DNA of 64,000 nucleotides from Isoperla grammatica (Eukaryota; Arthropoda; Insecta; Plecoptera; Perlodidae): assembly GCA_945910005.1 (NCBI GenBank), contig OX246745.1, forward strand, positions 38,719,215 to 38,783,214, read 5' to 3'. This document shows, one piece after another, positions 29,713 through 41,310 of the stretch (the first letter of the stretch is position 1; each line of letters starts with the position of its first letter). The notes under the pieces were generated by a model. That model worked only from the letters and a program-made list of their open reading frames with translations, was not told the origin of the DNA and did not search any database. The position numbers and the translations under genes are program-made.

Positions 29713-29993
29713 TTACGAGCTGCTAGATGAACAGCTAGAGGATGAAGAGCTGTCAACGTCAATATGAAGATCAGCACTTGATGACGAGGATGAAGAAGAT
29801 GACGAAGACGATGAGGAAGATGAGCAAGACGAAGAGCTGTCGTCTTCAACATGAATGTGTAATTCGTCACTTGATGAACAGCTCGATGATGATGAAGATG
29901 ATGATGATGAAGATGAAGAGGAAGATGAGCAAGACGAAGAGCTGTCGTCTTCAACATGAATGTATAACTCATCACTATCACTACTTGAAGAGC

Positions 29994-30024
<31 letters not shown>

Positions 30025-30688
30025 GGAAGATGACGAAGATGAAGAGCTGTCGTCTTCAATCCACAGATGGACTTCGTCGTCACTCGATGAAGAGCTAGAC
30101 GAGCATGACGACGATGAAGTTGACGATGATGAAGAAGAAGAAGAGCTGTCGTCTTCAACCCACAGGTGGACCTCGTCACTTGATGAAGAGCTTGACGATG
30201 AAGACGATGAAGACGACGAACTGGAGTCGCAGCAATCTCTCTTCAAACGAGCGTCTCCCTCTTGAATGACTTCATTCGATGGGTCGACGACAACAAACGC
30301 CTAGAAATAGAGAAACATTTATTTGTAAAATAATTTCACTTTCTAAACATGTACGATTGTAAGTATAGCTTCTTGTGAAGTGGCATTTATTTCCCTTACC
30401 ACGGGTTCAGAGCTTTATCAAAACAATCTGGCTTGCTGATCCGTTTTAAAATGGGATGTAACAATGTTGGTTAACATATTGTTAGTAAACGCAACACTGC
30501 CAGAACAGGAAACAACTAGATTTAAACTTAAAGGCAAAACTTGAACTAGCATTTACGATTCATTTTTTGTTTTACAAGATGTATACTGGTATGTCTATCG
30601 TGTGTTACTCGTGTGAAGGGTGAAATCCTCCTACCTGTGAGCCAGCATAGAGCGCAGCCAGAAGGCAGAATACCAAAGTGAGCTTCAT
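29713..30688 (-). CDS. Secreted poly-serine acidic protein, copy 1 (two exons)
   Basis: Exon 1 (30688-30635) is MKLTLVFCLLAALYAGSQ, a signal peptide. A phase-0 GT-AG intron of 334 bp follows. Exon 2 (30300-29713) starts AFVVVDPSNEVIQEGDARLKR and ends TAA, for a total of 213 aa. RLKR (residues 36-39) fits the furin R-x-K/R-R rule, so a propeptide is probably removed, leaving DCCD plus runs of 12-18 Ser. The runs are broken by DEVHLWVEDD, DDEVHLWIEDD, DELYIHVEDD, DELHIHVEDD and a terminal DLHIDVD, with single Cys residues within the Ser runs. Ser followed by acidic residues suits Fam20C/CK2-type phosphorylation, and the His-containing modules could bind metal or form short beta strands (inference). 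Copy 1 is 3 codons longer than the others and has one Thr in a Ser run. I recognise no family name. Confidence 0.85.
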
Positions 30689-30753
30689 GGTGGTCTAGTA
30701 GTTCTACTTGCTGGACACAGCTGAGACTGTTGATTCTCTCCTGAACACAGTTA

Positions 30754-30763
30754 CTTTTATATA
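30754..30763 (-). promoter_or_regulatory. TATA box, serine-rich gene copy 1
   Basis: TATATAAAAG on the minus strand, 66 bases before the ATG. The leader is shared with the other copies. The initiator reads AACAGTC here and in copy 4, against ATCAGTC in copies 2 and 3 and the orphan exon. Confidence 0.75.
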
Positions 30764-31019
30764 CAGCAGTAGGGATGTTTGTTTAGCACTTTTCTAACCT
30801 TGTTTGCGCCATCATAAATATTTCTTTTTACAGAAACGTGATAATATCGTCGAAACATTGTCCAATGTCAAATAAAGTTTACAGTTTCATAAAACATTCA
30901 AATCAAAACTTGAATGTATTAAGCACACGACTTCCTCTTTGGAGACTTTTGTTTGTTGTTATTGCATTTTATTACAACGCTTATATTAACTTGCCTTGTT
31001 TGTCTGGACGAAATCTTTG

Positions 31020-32160
31020 AATCGATATTCCACCTACTTCTTGTTGTTTGATCAAGCTGAAATTTTTTACACAGACGTATTCCTGATGACAATACATGAA
31101 TCAATTGTCATATTTACTAAATTGTCAATTAATTCATCATAATTAATTAATTAATGTTTTACATGGAAATCGATGAATCTTTGAATCGATATTTCACCTA
31201 CTTTTAAATGTCCGATCAAGCTGACATTTTGTACACAGACGTATTTCTAATGACAATACATGAATCAACTGTCATATTTACTAAATTGTCAATTAATTCA
31301 TCATAATTAATTAATTAATGTTTTATATGGAAATCGATGTTTAACCCACTTTCTAACGTTAAATCGAATTGAAAGTTTTCACACAGACGTATTTCTAATG
31401 ACGATACACGAATCAATTGTCATATTTACTAAATCGTCAATTAATTCATCAAAATTAATTAATTAATGTTTTATATGAAAATCGATGTACAGTCCACTTC
31501 CTAACGTCAAATCGAGTTGAAAGTTTTTACACAGACGTATTTTTAATGACTTCACACGAATCAATTGTCATATTAACTAAATAATCAATTAATTTATCAT
31601 AATTAATTAATTGATGTTTTATATGGGAATCGATGTTAAACCCACTTTCCAACGTCAAATCGAGTTAAAAGTTTTCACACAGACGTTTTCTTAATGGCAA
31701 TACACGAATCAATTGTCATATTAACTAAATAATCAATTAATTCATCAAAATTAATTAATTAATGTTTTATATTGGAATCGATGTTTCACCCACGTTCCAA
31801 CGTCGAATGGAGTTGAAAGTTTTCACATAGACGTATTCTTAATGACAATACATGAATCAATTGTCATATTTACTAAATATTCAATGAAGCCATCATAATT
31901 AATTAATTGATGTTTTATATGGAAATCGATATTTCACCCACTTCCGAACGTCAAATTGAGCTCAAAAAGTTTTCACACAGACGTATTCTTAATAACAATA
32001 CACGAATCAATTGTCATATTTATTAAATAATTAATTAAACCATCATAATTAATTAATCGATATTTCACCCACTTCCCAACGTCCGATCGAGCTGAAATTT
32101 TCACACAGTCGTATTTTCTAAATGACAATATATGAATCAATGATCAGATTCACTTATTAA
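31020..32160. repeat. 148-bp tandem satellite, about 8 copies, unit 1
   Basis: The anchor ACACAGACGTAT (with variants) recurs at about 31070, 31234, 31382, 31530, 31678, 31825, 31976 and 32104, a mostly 148-bp period with longer and shorter end copies. Each copy holds an AATTAATTAATTAATGTTTTA block and ATCGATRTTNMACCCACTT. Strongly AT rich, no coding potential. Confidence 0.88.
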
Positions 32161-32557
32161 TTAATCCACTATGGTTAAATTATTAAACAATTAGCTTCAT
32201 ATGGGAAATTAGTCACAGCTAGTGAGGATGGGCCAACCACATGCAGGCATGGTTCGGGACTAAAATATCCGTGACGAAAGCATCGGATATGTTTCTATGC
32301 AGCAAGAATGTCAACACGCTCCACTTGTAAGTATGGTACAACCCCGTGCGGTGAGTCATTCACCATGTACGCATAGGTGCGTTCCCTTCGCGTGGTTCGA
32401 CCTCACAGTTGATCGTTGGTGTTAGTTGGTGGTAGTGCTCTCACAGTGCTCTCGGAGCACACTCTAAAAGATAAGGTCCACTGATAGACCATCGGGTCTA
32501 TCCTTTTTGCAACTCCCACAAATAAAATTTTACAAGTATACACTCTATTGCTAAAGG

Positions 32558-33089
32558 CAGTGGACGTGTCCGAATTCATCGAAAAATGTATACTTTTTAT
32601 CTTAGCTCAAACTTGACATTGTGAAAAGTACGGTAGTGACGTAATTTCCAGTGTCTGAATTAGAAGTTTGCAAGTAGAAGTTGGCGAGACTGCGAGAACA
32701 CAGATCATTCCTGTTCGTGCACTCAACTTGAGTACTTAAAAAAGTCATGGCAAGCGCAAACACTACACGTGAGAAAATATGGAAACGTAAGTAACCATGC
32801 ATTTAAATATTATGTATTGTAATAGGCCTAGATGTTTAAATGTTGACAAAAATTGCGTTTATGATCATTATTAATAGAATGTGTAGCCTATAGGCCTAGT
32901 TACTTTGCCAAATTCTCCCAAAGCCACATAACCCTACTTTTCATAAGCATTATTGGCCGATCGCTGGATCGTGCATGAACGGAACTGTCCGAAATTTAAG
33001 TTTGCAATGCGAACACGCTAGTTTGCGAGTGAAGTTAACAAGTACAAGTACACAAGTATGCAGTCTTCTAAATTCGGACACGTCCAGTG
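32558..33089. mobile_element. 0.53 kb TIR element (MITE-like), unit 1
   Basis: The ends are CAGTGGACGTGTCCGAATT (32558) and AATTCGGACACGTCCAGTG (to 33089), near-perfect inverted repeats of about 20 bp, with weaker similarity continuing inward (TGYATACTT). A chance frame of 66 codons inside (32802-32602) has no recognised domain. The superfamily is unclear; the terminal CAGT/CACT sequence would suit a Tc1/mariner- or CACTA-like origin. Confidence 0.65.
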
Positions 33090-33133
33090 AGCATATATTC
33101 GATTGCATGATTCTTTAAGACTAAAAAGTATAA

Positions 33134-33437
33134 AATAATATTACATAAAAAAAATACTTTTTTTAAAAAACAACGCTTATATTAAAATGCACTAAAAAGT
33201 AAAAAATAAATTTTCGCCCAACAAATTTTTGCCTCACTCGAAAAATAAAAGCATTGGGCGCTTGCGGTATTGACATAGATTGCAGTATTCTGCTGTTTAT
33301 GCAGGGAAAGCGCCCAACGCTTTTATTTTCCGAGTGAGGCAAAAATTTGTTGGGCGAAAATTTATTTTTTACTTTTTAGTGCATTTTAATATAAGCGTTG
33401 TTTTTTAAAAAAAGTATTTTTTTCATGTAATATTATT
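33134..33437. repeat. 304-bp near-perfect inverted repeat, unit 1
   Basis: Arms 33134-33263 and 33308-33437 (130 bp each) are almost perfectly complementary, with only a few mismatches, and enclose a 44-base loop. The arm includes TTCGCCCAACAAATTTTTGC. The RNA or single strand would form a 130-bp hairpin. It marks the right end of the 2.47 kb insertion. Confidence 0.85.
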
Positions 33438-33898
33438 ATTCAGTTGGATGACGAAATTTCAATGTTTCCGTTTATATATGAAGCGACGCAATATTTTTGT
33501 TTCACCGATTCCGTACGCGTCGCTGTATGCTCGTTATGATATACGAATCAAATGTTCACGAATGTCATCATCCTATTAGTCTTTTTGAGTAAAGCTACTT
33601 GTATTAAGCAAATACCTGGCATTTATTTACATTAACGTTATCCAACTTAAACACATTGTTTACGTTTAAAAAGTTTGTCGAGCGGGCAACGAATTTTCTC
33701 TACTAAACATGATATTATGCATTAGAATTTGGAGTTAAATATCTCTTAACATAAAAAATGATAGAACGATGGTTCAAAATTTGTTTGGAGAATAAATGTT
33801 GCATTAGGGTCAGGGCCCAGAATCACAAAAGGTCTTAACATCAGCTAGGCTTACTGTAGGACACTAGATTATGGCACGTTATTGGCTGATACTTTAGG

Positions 33899-34170
33899 CA
33901 CTTTCGGGAGTTTGTACTTTCGGGATTCTGTACATTTGGTAGATATGACATTCGTGAATATGCACTTTTGGTAAATTGCATATTCAACAATTTGCTCTTT
34001 CGGTAATAAAGATATTCGGTGGTTAAGACTTAGGTTAATTTGAGCATTCGTGATATCGAACTTTCGTGGTTTTGCTCTTTCGTTAAATTGGATATTCGTA
34101 GCTTAACACTTCGTTAAGTTATACTTTCGACGTGTTACACGTTCGTGATTTTAAACATTCGCGATTTTAA
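33899..34170. repeat. Degenerate 16-bp tandem array, unit 1
   Basis: Seventeen successive words of about 16 bp with the pattern ACTTTCGTGATTTTGC, in which a central TTCG (or TTCx) is kept while flanks vary. Examples are ACATTCGTGAATATGC, TCTTTCGTTAAATTGG and ACATTCGCGATTTTAA. The 272-base length equals 17 x 16. The array is followed by TGGTCACGCTTTGA. No coding frame; function unknown. Confidence 0.85.
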
Positions 34171-36693
34171 TGGTCACGCTTTGAAATTAAGGGCGTTTAT
34201 ACAAGGTTTCATTCTGATTGGATTGTCGAGATGGTTGAACACGCCATCCCCAAGTCCCTTCAAATTCACATACACCTTTGCTTTTAATGAACAAAATGGG
34301 CAAAAAAACTGAACCTGCTAGCTAATACTTGATGGCAGCAGGGACCTGTTGGATAAAACAAATTTGACTGGATTAAAACACAGAGCTTTCAAAATATATA
34401 CAGCTTGTCAAGCAACCACACGAAATACTAAAGGAATCTTTGAAGTAGTTATACATGAACACTTTGATGTATATACAATGTGTATGTGACATGTCTATAA
34501 AAATAAAAACAGTTAAACAAAAGCGTAGCCATGTTTTGGTTCGGGGTGGAGGGGGGGAATCAATTTTACATGATTGGGGTGGGGTATTCTTTCTCCTCAA
34601 TAATAACAGGGTTTTGCAGCCGCTTTTGCCATTGGACGCATGTTTAAAAGGTTTATAAAAAGAGGACAACTACCGGTATCAATGTTATGAATAAATTATA
34701 TTGAGAATTTATATACTCCTTTTATTTCAATTTCTGGGGGGGGGGGGGGGTTCGAGCACTTTGATCCCCCCCTATGCTCCTGCAGTTCCAACTATCATCT
34801 AAGAGTGCACCAACACCGAAGGCCCATTCCAATAATTTCCAGCCTTATCCAAGCCTACATAGGATAATTCCTTCTTGATGTGCGGACGGAAGGTTTATGG
34901 CTCGATTCCCCGTTTGATCAAGCGTTTTCACACCTTTGTTTATGACATGTTTATCAACTTTCTATACATGAAAATGATCAATTTAGAGCCGCGTCATTGT
35001 AAAGAAATGGGTATTCAATTGTATTTGATTGGCTATTGCAGTGGTTCCCAACCGGGGTGCCGGAAACGTCTGCTAGGGGTGCCGCGAAATTTTCTTTGAA
35101 ATTATAAACGAAATTAAGTGTTTTTAAATATTTCGAAAATAAAAATTATAAAGATTTATATAAAAAATGTATGGATTTTTGAAGTAAGATGCACATAGTA
35201 TCACCAACAATAACGTACGCACTTAGACCTTGCTCACTTTGTATTTAAAATATCGATACCTATCAGAGAATGGCTACAATTACGTGGTAAATTTGATGAC
35301 TTTCACGGCAAACATCCAAAAGTAACAACGAGCTTGGTGGAAAACTTAAAAAGCTGTTATTATGATTTTTATGATTTTATTTTTTTCATTATAATGATTT
35401 TATAATGATAAAGCCTGCCATGTATCGACATTAAACAACCATCTTTACACCGTGAATTAATTAGTTTATGAGATAGAGCCTAAGAGCACAGTTAAATGAA
35501 ATTATGCGGAAATCTATTGAAAAGTCTACTTGAAGGTTTTCACTTATTTTAACAAAACTTCTAAACGGATTTAAAATTATTTCGTGTAGTTTTCAAAAAC
35601 ATATCGGGAAATAATGTAAACAAATTTTAGGTTGTAGCTTAAACCGCCAGGTTGTAAAAAAAATATATGTTCTTTATAAAGATTTTTTTGTAAGAGTAAT
35701 AATATATGCAAATATCTTGATTGATTATTTGAAAAAAAAAATAGCACATTTGCCAAAGTGGAGCGTTTTTCTAGTAATGAATAGTATAACAACTAGATCG
35801 AGATAAGTGTCGCGTGTTTCGCGCGAGAATCCGCCGGGATAATAGGACTCGTCCCAAGGAAGTCACCAATATGTTCGAATATTGTGTAGTAATTTATTGG
35901 CACTAAAATTAAAAATGATTTATTGAATTATGAGTAGCTTTACGTATTCTGGAAACAGAAGAACAAGGTACTCTTTTTAGACTAAATGAGCCTCTCGGGA
36001 ATGCCCATTTGTCCACCCTGAGTTTCAAGCTACCACATCTCGTATTTTACTTTAAACACGTATAAAACCAATCAAATAATTGTAGCCATCTTATTTACCT
36101 TTCATGTAAAAAATCATATGAACATCTTCTGTCATTTTAAAGTATAATGTATGAATATCTCACTACAATGTACCAAGCTGCAGGCATACACATCTAGTGG
36201 GGTTAACGTAAAATGGTGTAAATGGGGTAAAATGGTGATGGTTGATCAACAAACCTCGGCGTCAGGGCTGCGATCTCTTATCCGTTGCGCCTCCCAATTT
36301 TACGAAGGTCCTTGGTCAAAGATCAAGCGTTAGGTCAAACTTGAACTTTGCTTATTATTTCTAGTTCGGTTAAGTATCAAATGTGGACACACAGGATTCT
36401 ACGAACATTAATCAAATACCATCTTCATATTCTGTTGTTCTTCGTTTAATTTAATGCCTTCACATAAATGTAAATTTTTGGTAAAAAGTCATATAACATA
36501 TAAAAGATAATATTTCAATACAACTGCATTCTCTCGTGCTATTTCAAATATTTTCTGGACGCCCAAAGTCATTAAGCTATTAAGTGTAGCGAGAAATACC
36601 TCCTTTGTTGTAAAAATGACAGTTGGGTAAAATGGGAGATCATATTCCGATGTATAAATAGCACACAATGTTATTGAGGAAGAAACATTGATT

Positions 36694-36699
36694 TTTATT
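36694..36699 (-). terminator. Polyadenylation signal, serine-rich gene copy 2
   Basis: AATAAA on the minus strand, about 146 bases after the stop codon, at the position conserved in all copies. Confidence 0.65.
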
Positions 36700-36844
36700 T
36701 TAGTAAGAACAAAGTAGAGGTAGCCAAATAATGGCTGTACAAGATAATCATGACCCACAAGAAACGAACTTAACAAGTTATATCATAAGCATTTACAATC
36801 ACTGTTTGATGCGAGTTAGAACGGCCAAGTGGTAAGTAAGCTTC

Positions 36845-37823
36845 TTACGAGCTGCTAGATGAACAGCTAGAGGATGAAGAGCTGTCAACGTCAATATGAA
36901 GATCAGCACTTGATGACGAGGATGAAGAAGATGACGAAGACGATGAGGAAGATGAGCAAGACGAAGAGCTGTCGTCTTCAACATGAATGTGTAATTCGTC
37001 ACTTGATGAACAGCTCGATGATGATGAAGATGATGATGATGAAGATGAAGAGGAAGATGAGCAAGACGAAGAGCTGTCGTCTTCAACATGAATGTATAAC
37101 TCATCACTATCACTACTTGAAGAGCACGACGATGACGACGATGACGAGGAAGATGACGAAGATGAAGAGCTGTCGTCTTCAATCCAAAGATGGACTTCGT
37201 CGTCACTCGATGAAGAGCTAGACGAGCATGACGACGATGAAGATGACGATGATGAAGAAGAAGAAGAGCTGTCGTCTTCAACCCACAGGTGGACCTCGTC
37301 ACTTGATGAAGAGCTTGACGATGAAGACGATGATGACGACGAACTGGAGTCGCAGCAATCTCTCTTCAAACGAGCGTCTCCCTCTTGAATGACTTCATTC
37401 GATGGGTCGACGACAACAAACGCCTAGAAATAGAGAAAACGTGTATGCCTAAGATGCTTTCATTACTGATTACCTGCAGAGGGATATATAAGAAGGAAAA
37501 TAGCAATTTAAAACGAAAAATGTTCGTAATCAAAATCTACTATTGCTTTTGTAGGTGAAATAGGTGTTTGGCATTTACGAGCCTTTTCACAAATGGATGA
37601 TGGATGGTGGATACCGCAATTATATTAAACTCATAGATACAACCATGAACGTCAACAATTAGAGAACGTTTGTGTCTAAAACTGTCGACACGAATTTCTT
37701 TATTTTAATTCCGATGTATACTGGTATGTCTATCGTGTGTTACTCGTGTAAAGGGTGAAATCCACCTACCTGTGAGCCAGCATAGAGCGCAGCCAGAAGG
37801 CAGAATACCAAAGTGAGCTTCAT
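36845..37823 (-). CDS. Secreted poly-serine acidic protein, copy 2 (two exons)
   Basis: Exon 1 (37823-37770) and exon 2 (37423-36845) are joined in phase 0 across a 346-bp GT-AG intron, giving 210 aa. Signal peptide, AFVVVDPSNEV propeptide, RLKR site, CC doublet and all acidic modules match copy 1. The middle module is DDEVHLWIEDD, and the third Ser run is three codons shorter than in copy 1. The intron is unlike those of copies 1 and 4 except near the exon-1 donor, while the exons are almost unchanged. That difference indicates selection or gene conversion acting on the exons. The frame is intact, with no sign of decay. Confidence 0.85.
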
Positions 37824-37888
37824 GGTGGTCTAGTAGTTCTACTTGCTGGACACAGCTGAGACTGATGATTCTCTCCTGAACACAGTGA

Positions 37889-37898
37889 CTTTTATATA
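37889..37898 (-). promoter_or_regulatory. TATA box, serine-rich gene copy 2
   Basis: TATATAAAAG on the minus strand, 66 bases before the ATG, with an ATCAGTC initiator downstream. The conserved upstream block CTAAACAAACATCCCTACTG is kept as in the other copies. Confidence 0.75.
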
Positions 37899-38278
37899 CA
37901 GCAGTAGGGATGTTTGTTTAGCACTTTCCTAACCTTGTTTGCGCCATTATAAATATTTTCTTTATACAGAAACGTGAAAATATCGTCGAAACATTGTCCA
38001 ATGTCAAATAAAGTTTACAGTTTCATAAAACATTCAAATCACAACTTAAATGTTTTAAGAACACGACTTCCTCCTTGAAGACTTTCGTTTGTTGTAACTG
38101 CATTTTATCTAGTTTGATGACGAAGCTTCAATGTTTCCTTACATATATAAAGCGGCGCAATATTTTTGTTTTTACCGATTCTGTACGCGTCCCTGTATGC
38201 GTTTACTGATATACGAATCAAATGCTCACAAATATCATCATCCTATTAATCTATTTGAGTAAAAAACTACTTGTATTA

Positions 38279-38424
38279 TGCCTCTTACTACAATGTCCAG
38301 TTAAAGTGTCAAGTAAATTTAACTGTCAGGTAAGCTAAGTTTAGTGTATTTCTATTGGCCGTTGTCATGGTGAAAACAATTTTACTGAAAAGTAGATTTT
38401 AGCTGGACATCGAAATACCGGCCC
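38279..38424. mobile_element. 146-bp MITE-like insertion, unit 2
   Basis: Absent from the other units at the matching site (TTGTATTA...AGCAAATACC). Subterminal inverted repeats ATGTCCAGTTAAA and TTTTAGCTGGACAT are visible, and TTA occurs on both sides. Too small to code. The superfamily is undetermined. Confidence 0.55.
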
Positions 38425-38526
38425 TTAATCAAATACCTGGCATTTATTTACATTAACGTTGTCAAACTTAAACACTTTGATTACGTTTAAGAAGTTGGTC
38501 GAGCGGGCAACGAATTTTCTCTACTA

Positions 38527-40296
38527 AAGTGTATTCCAACGAATGAATTCACTGCCGTTTTTGCACGCAACTGCTATGCGCGCCAAGGGTCTTCCCCCAC
38601 CACCCGGACGCGCGCTCAGAGTGAGAGACTGCTCGTAAATTATACCTGTCCTGTCCTGTTGTAAATGTCCTCTATTCATACTGTAGTCACACATACAAAA
38701 TCCACAGATTCATTATTTCGTAAGTTTTAACACGTTATTTGGATTCTTGAATAAAAACCAATACGTTTCCATGTTTGAATCGTCCTAATAGGCCAACAGC
38801 TTCATAAAGAAGAAACAGTCACTACTTTGCCGTATACTCTCAGTCACTATACAAATGCATTACTTAGGAGTTATTATAAATTATTGTAAATTATAAATAC
38901 AAATTTATTTTTATTATATTTATTTTGTTTTATTATTTAAAACAGGAAATTCTGCGACATGTGTAAAGTTTTAACTCATTTTTTTATTGACTGACAGTTT
39001 CCGTCATGGTGTTTGTTACATGTTTTTATCACTCATTTGTTCATTTGTTTATATTTATCTTCAGTGCTTAATTAAACCATGTTTGTATTATTCGTCATTT
39101 GTGGGTTCTGTACCTGTTGAGAGTTGATGTTATGCAATAAACAAATAGGCCTAAATAAATAACTAAACTTGGTATACATAACAATTCACAGATCATGCAC
39201 GAAGGCATTCGCACACTAAAATAGAAACTTGTTTTCACTTTATGAGCCATATAGTGTGAATACAAGTGTTCATAGTCGACCCCTACCCCATTGGAAATCT
39301 GTATAAACTGTTGCTAATTATTTTATACGTGATATTTTCCATACAAAAAAACCCTAGCAAATAGTGTTGAGTTCTAATGCAATTAATCATCGACTCTGAA
39401 TTCGTACGGACCTCAGTCTTATGCGCTCTGCTGATACACACCCACGCACGAGTCGATTATTATAATTTAGTTGTACAATAAACATTAAATCCGTCGTCTC
39501 ACGTCGAAGACACGAAACCGTCGACTAATCTTTCCAACAAAAGGCAATTATTTAACAAAAGAGCATTGAAGATGTTGTTTCCCTGCCAGATGTCATTTTT
39601 CGATGTCGCCAAGTCACTTACAGGTGTATCGCGGGACATTCAACTTTCTTTCAAAATATAGTAAGGGGTAGGACGAGTGACAAAAGAATGCGTTGATGAG
39701 TAAAGGTGATGTGACAATTGTGTAAGGAAGGGTTGGTCAGTTAGAGGTGACTGACCCGCTTATTCCGCACGTGCGATTTGGGATTTGCCGATGGTTCGCC
39801 GTTTTCGACTTTGAAAGAATGATCATCATAATTTACGTATTATAACTTGGATCATCTTCCATCTATAGGCCTATTATGCCCATTATGCCTATTATTATGC
39901 CTATTATGCCACTTTCCACATCCAATTAACGTATGTGTTGTGATTAATCGGTTACGTCATCTGAAGAAGTTATTCATACCGTATTGAAGTGTCAGTATTA
40001 TCTTCTTGTGATGTAGTCGGTCTATTGGGACGTTTCAAACATAAAAACGTGTTGATTTTTATTCAAGAATCCAAATAATTGGTTAAAAGTTAAGAAACTT
40101 TGAATCTGTAGATTTTGTATGTGTTACTGAAGCGATTAGCTGTATCAATAGAGACTGAATAGAGGGCATCTTGACAGGAATAATTTACGGCCAGTCCCTC
40201 GAACTCGCCGCGCGGCCGAGTAGTGGGAGAAGACCCTTGGCGGGGTCGGAGGGGAAATGCGGCTACGTCAGTGAATTCATTCGTTGGAATACACTT
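38527..40296. mobile_element. 1.77 kb long-TIR element with TA duplication, unit 2
   Basis: The termini start AAGTGTATTCCAACGAATGA on both strands and are perfect inverted repeats for 28 bases. Imperfect inverted similarity then continues for roughly 270 bases (38527-38800 against 40018-40296). It is flanked by TA on each side, and the other units show the empty site CTACTARACATG. The centre (38.8-40.0 kb) has no frame of note, so it is non-autonomous. TA duplication suits a Tc1/mariner-type or related origin. Confidence 0.8.
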
Positions 40297-40499
40297 TAGA
40301 CATGATATTATGCATTGGAATTATTTTGTAGTTAAATATCTCTTAACATGTAAAAAAGATTGAACGATGGTTCAAAATTTGTTTAAAGAATAAAATATGT
40401 GGCATTAGTGTCAGGGCCCGGAATCACAAAAGGTCTTAACTTCAGCTGGGCTAACTGTAGAACACTAGATTATGGCACGTTTTTGGCTGATACTTTCGG

Positions 40500-40771
40500 C
40501 ACTTTCGGTAGATTGTACTTTCTGGATTCTGTAGAATTCGGTAGATATGGCATTCGTGAATATGCACTTTTGGTACATTGCAGATTCAACGATTTGCTCT
40601 TTCGGTGATTAAGACATTCAATGGTTTACACTTTGGTAAATTTAAGTATTCGTGATATTGAACTTTTGTGGTTTTCCTCTTTTCGTAAATTGGATATTCG
40701 TAACTTTACACTTCGATAAGTTATACTTTCGACGTGTTTCACTTTCTGATTTTAAACATTCGCGATTTTAA
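40500..40771. repeat. Degenerate 16-bp tandem array, unit 2
   Basis: Same array and same 272-base total as in unit 1, with many substitutions and compensating one-base indels between the two. The TTCG core is kept in most words. Confidence 0.85.
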
Positions 40772-41310
40772 TGGTCACGCTTTGAAATTAAGGGCGTTTA
40801 TACAAGGTTTCATTCTGATTGGATTGTCGAAATTATTGAACACGCCTTCCCCAAGTCCATTCAAATTCACATAGGCCTTTGCTTTTAATGAACAAAATGG
40901 GAAAAAAGACTGCACCTGCTAGCTAATACTTGATGGCAGCAGGCGCCTTTTGGATAAAACAAATTTGACTAGATCAAAACACACAGAGCTTTCAAAATAT
41001 ATACAGCTTGTCAAGCAACCACACGAAATACTATAAATGAATCTTTGAAGTAGTTTTACATGAACACGTTTATTTATATACAATGTGTATCTGACACATC
41101 TATAAAAATAAAATAAGTTGAACAAAAGCGTAGCTATGTACTGGTTCGGCGTGAAGGGGGGGAATAAATTTTACCTGACTGTGTGTTCTGTGTGTTCTTT
41201 CTCCTCAATAGTAACAGGGTTTTGCAGCCGCTGTTGCCATTGGACGCATGTTTGAAAAGGTTTACGAGAGAGTACATCTATCAATGTTATGAATAAATCA
41301 TAATGAGTAT

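Larger units (their letters stand above)
30972..33437. mobile_element. 2.47 kb insertion with internal satellite, unit 1
   Basis: Units 2 and 3 run straight from GCATTTTAT to AGTTTGATGACGAAG. Units 1 and 4 have about 2.47 kb between the matching points. From left to right it holds the 16-base motif ACAACGCTTATATTAA at 30974, a 148-bp satellite, unique sequence, a 0.53 kb TIR element, and a 304-bp inverted repeat whose two arms contain the same 16-base motif. Shared motifs at both ends suggest one composite or fold-back-like element. No transposase frame is visible. Confidence 0.7.
24825..34789. repeat. Tandem segment unit 1 (5' end missing)
   Basis: First of four related segments, recognised by shared blocks in the same order. 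One is GAAGTAAGATGCACATAGTATCAC (24836 here; also near 35177 and 42859). Others are GTGGAGCGTTTTC, the CTGCGATCTCTTATC block, the serine-rich gene, the 16-bp array, and a distal G-run block. Unit 1 starts at about 24825, so its first 0.35 kb is missing. It also carries a 3.4 kb inverted-repeat insertion (25671-29088) and a 2.47 kb insertion (30972-33437). Outside the gene I see no other conserved coding region. Confidence 0.85.

Noticed and set aside
29742..30265. Plus-strand frames rich in Asp/Glu and Met/Lys opposite the serine-rich genes (also at 36874-37388, 44536-45050, 59515-60029)
   Set aside because: They are the complement of TCN serine codons (GAN read in another frame). They have no promoter or splice support; the minus strand has signal peptide, introns, TATA box and polyadenylation signal.
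31020..32160. CRISPR-like regular repeat
   Set aside because: The 148-bp period has no short repeat/unique spacer structure. The whole unit repeats, it is AT-rich eukaryotic satellite, and there are no cas genes.
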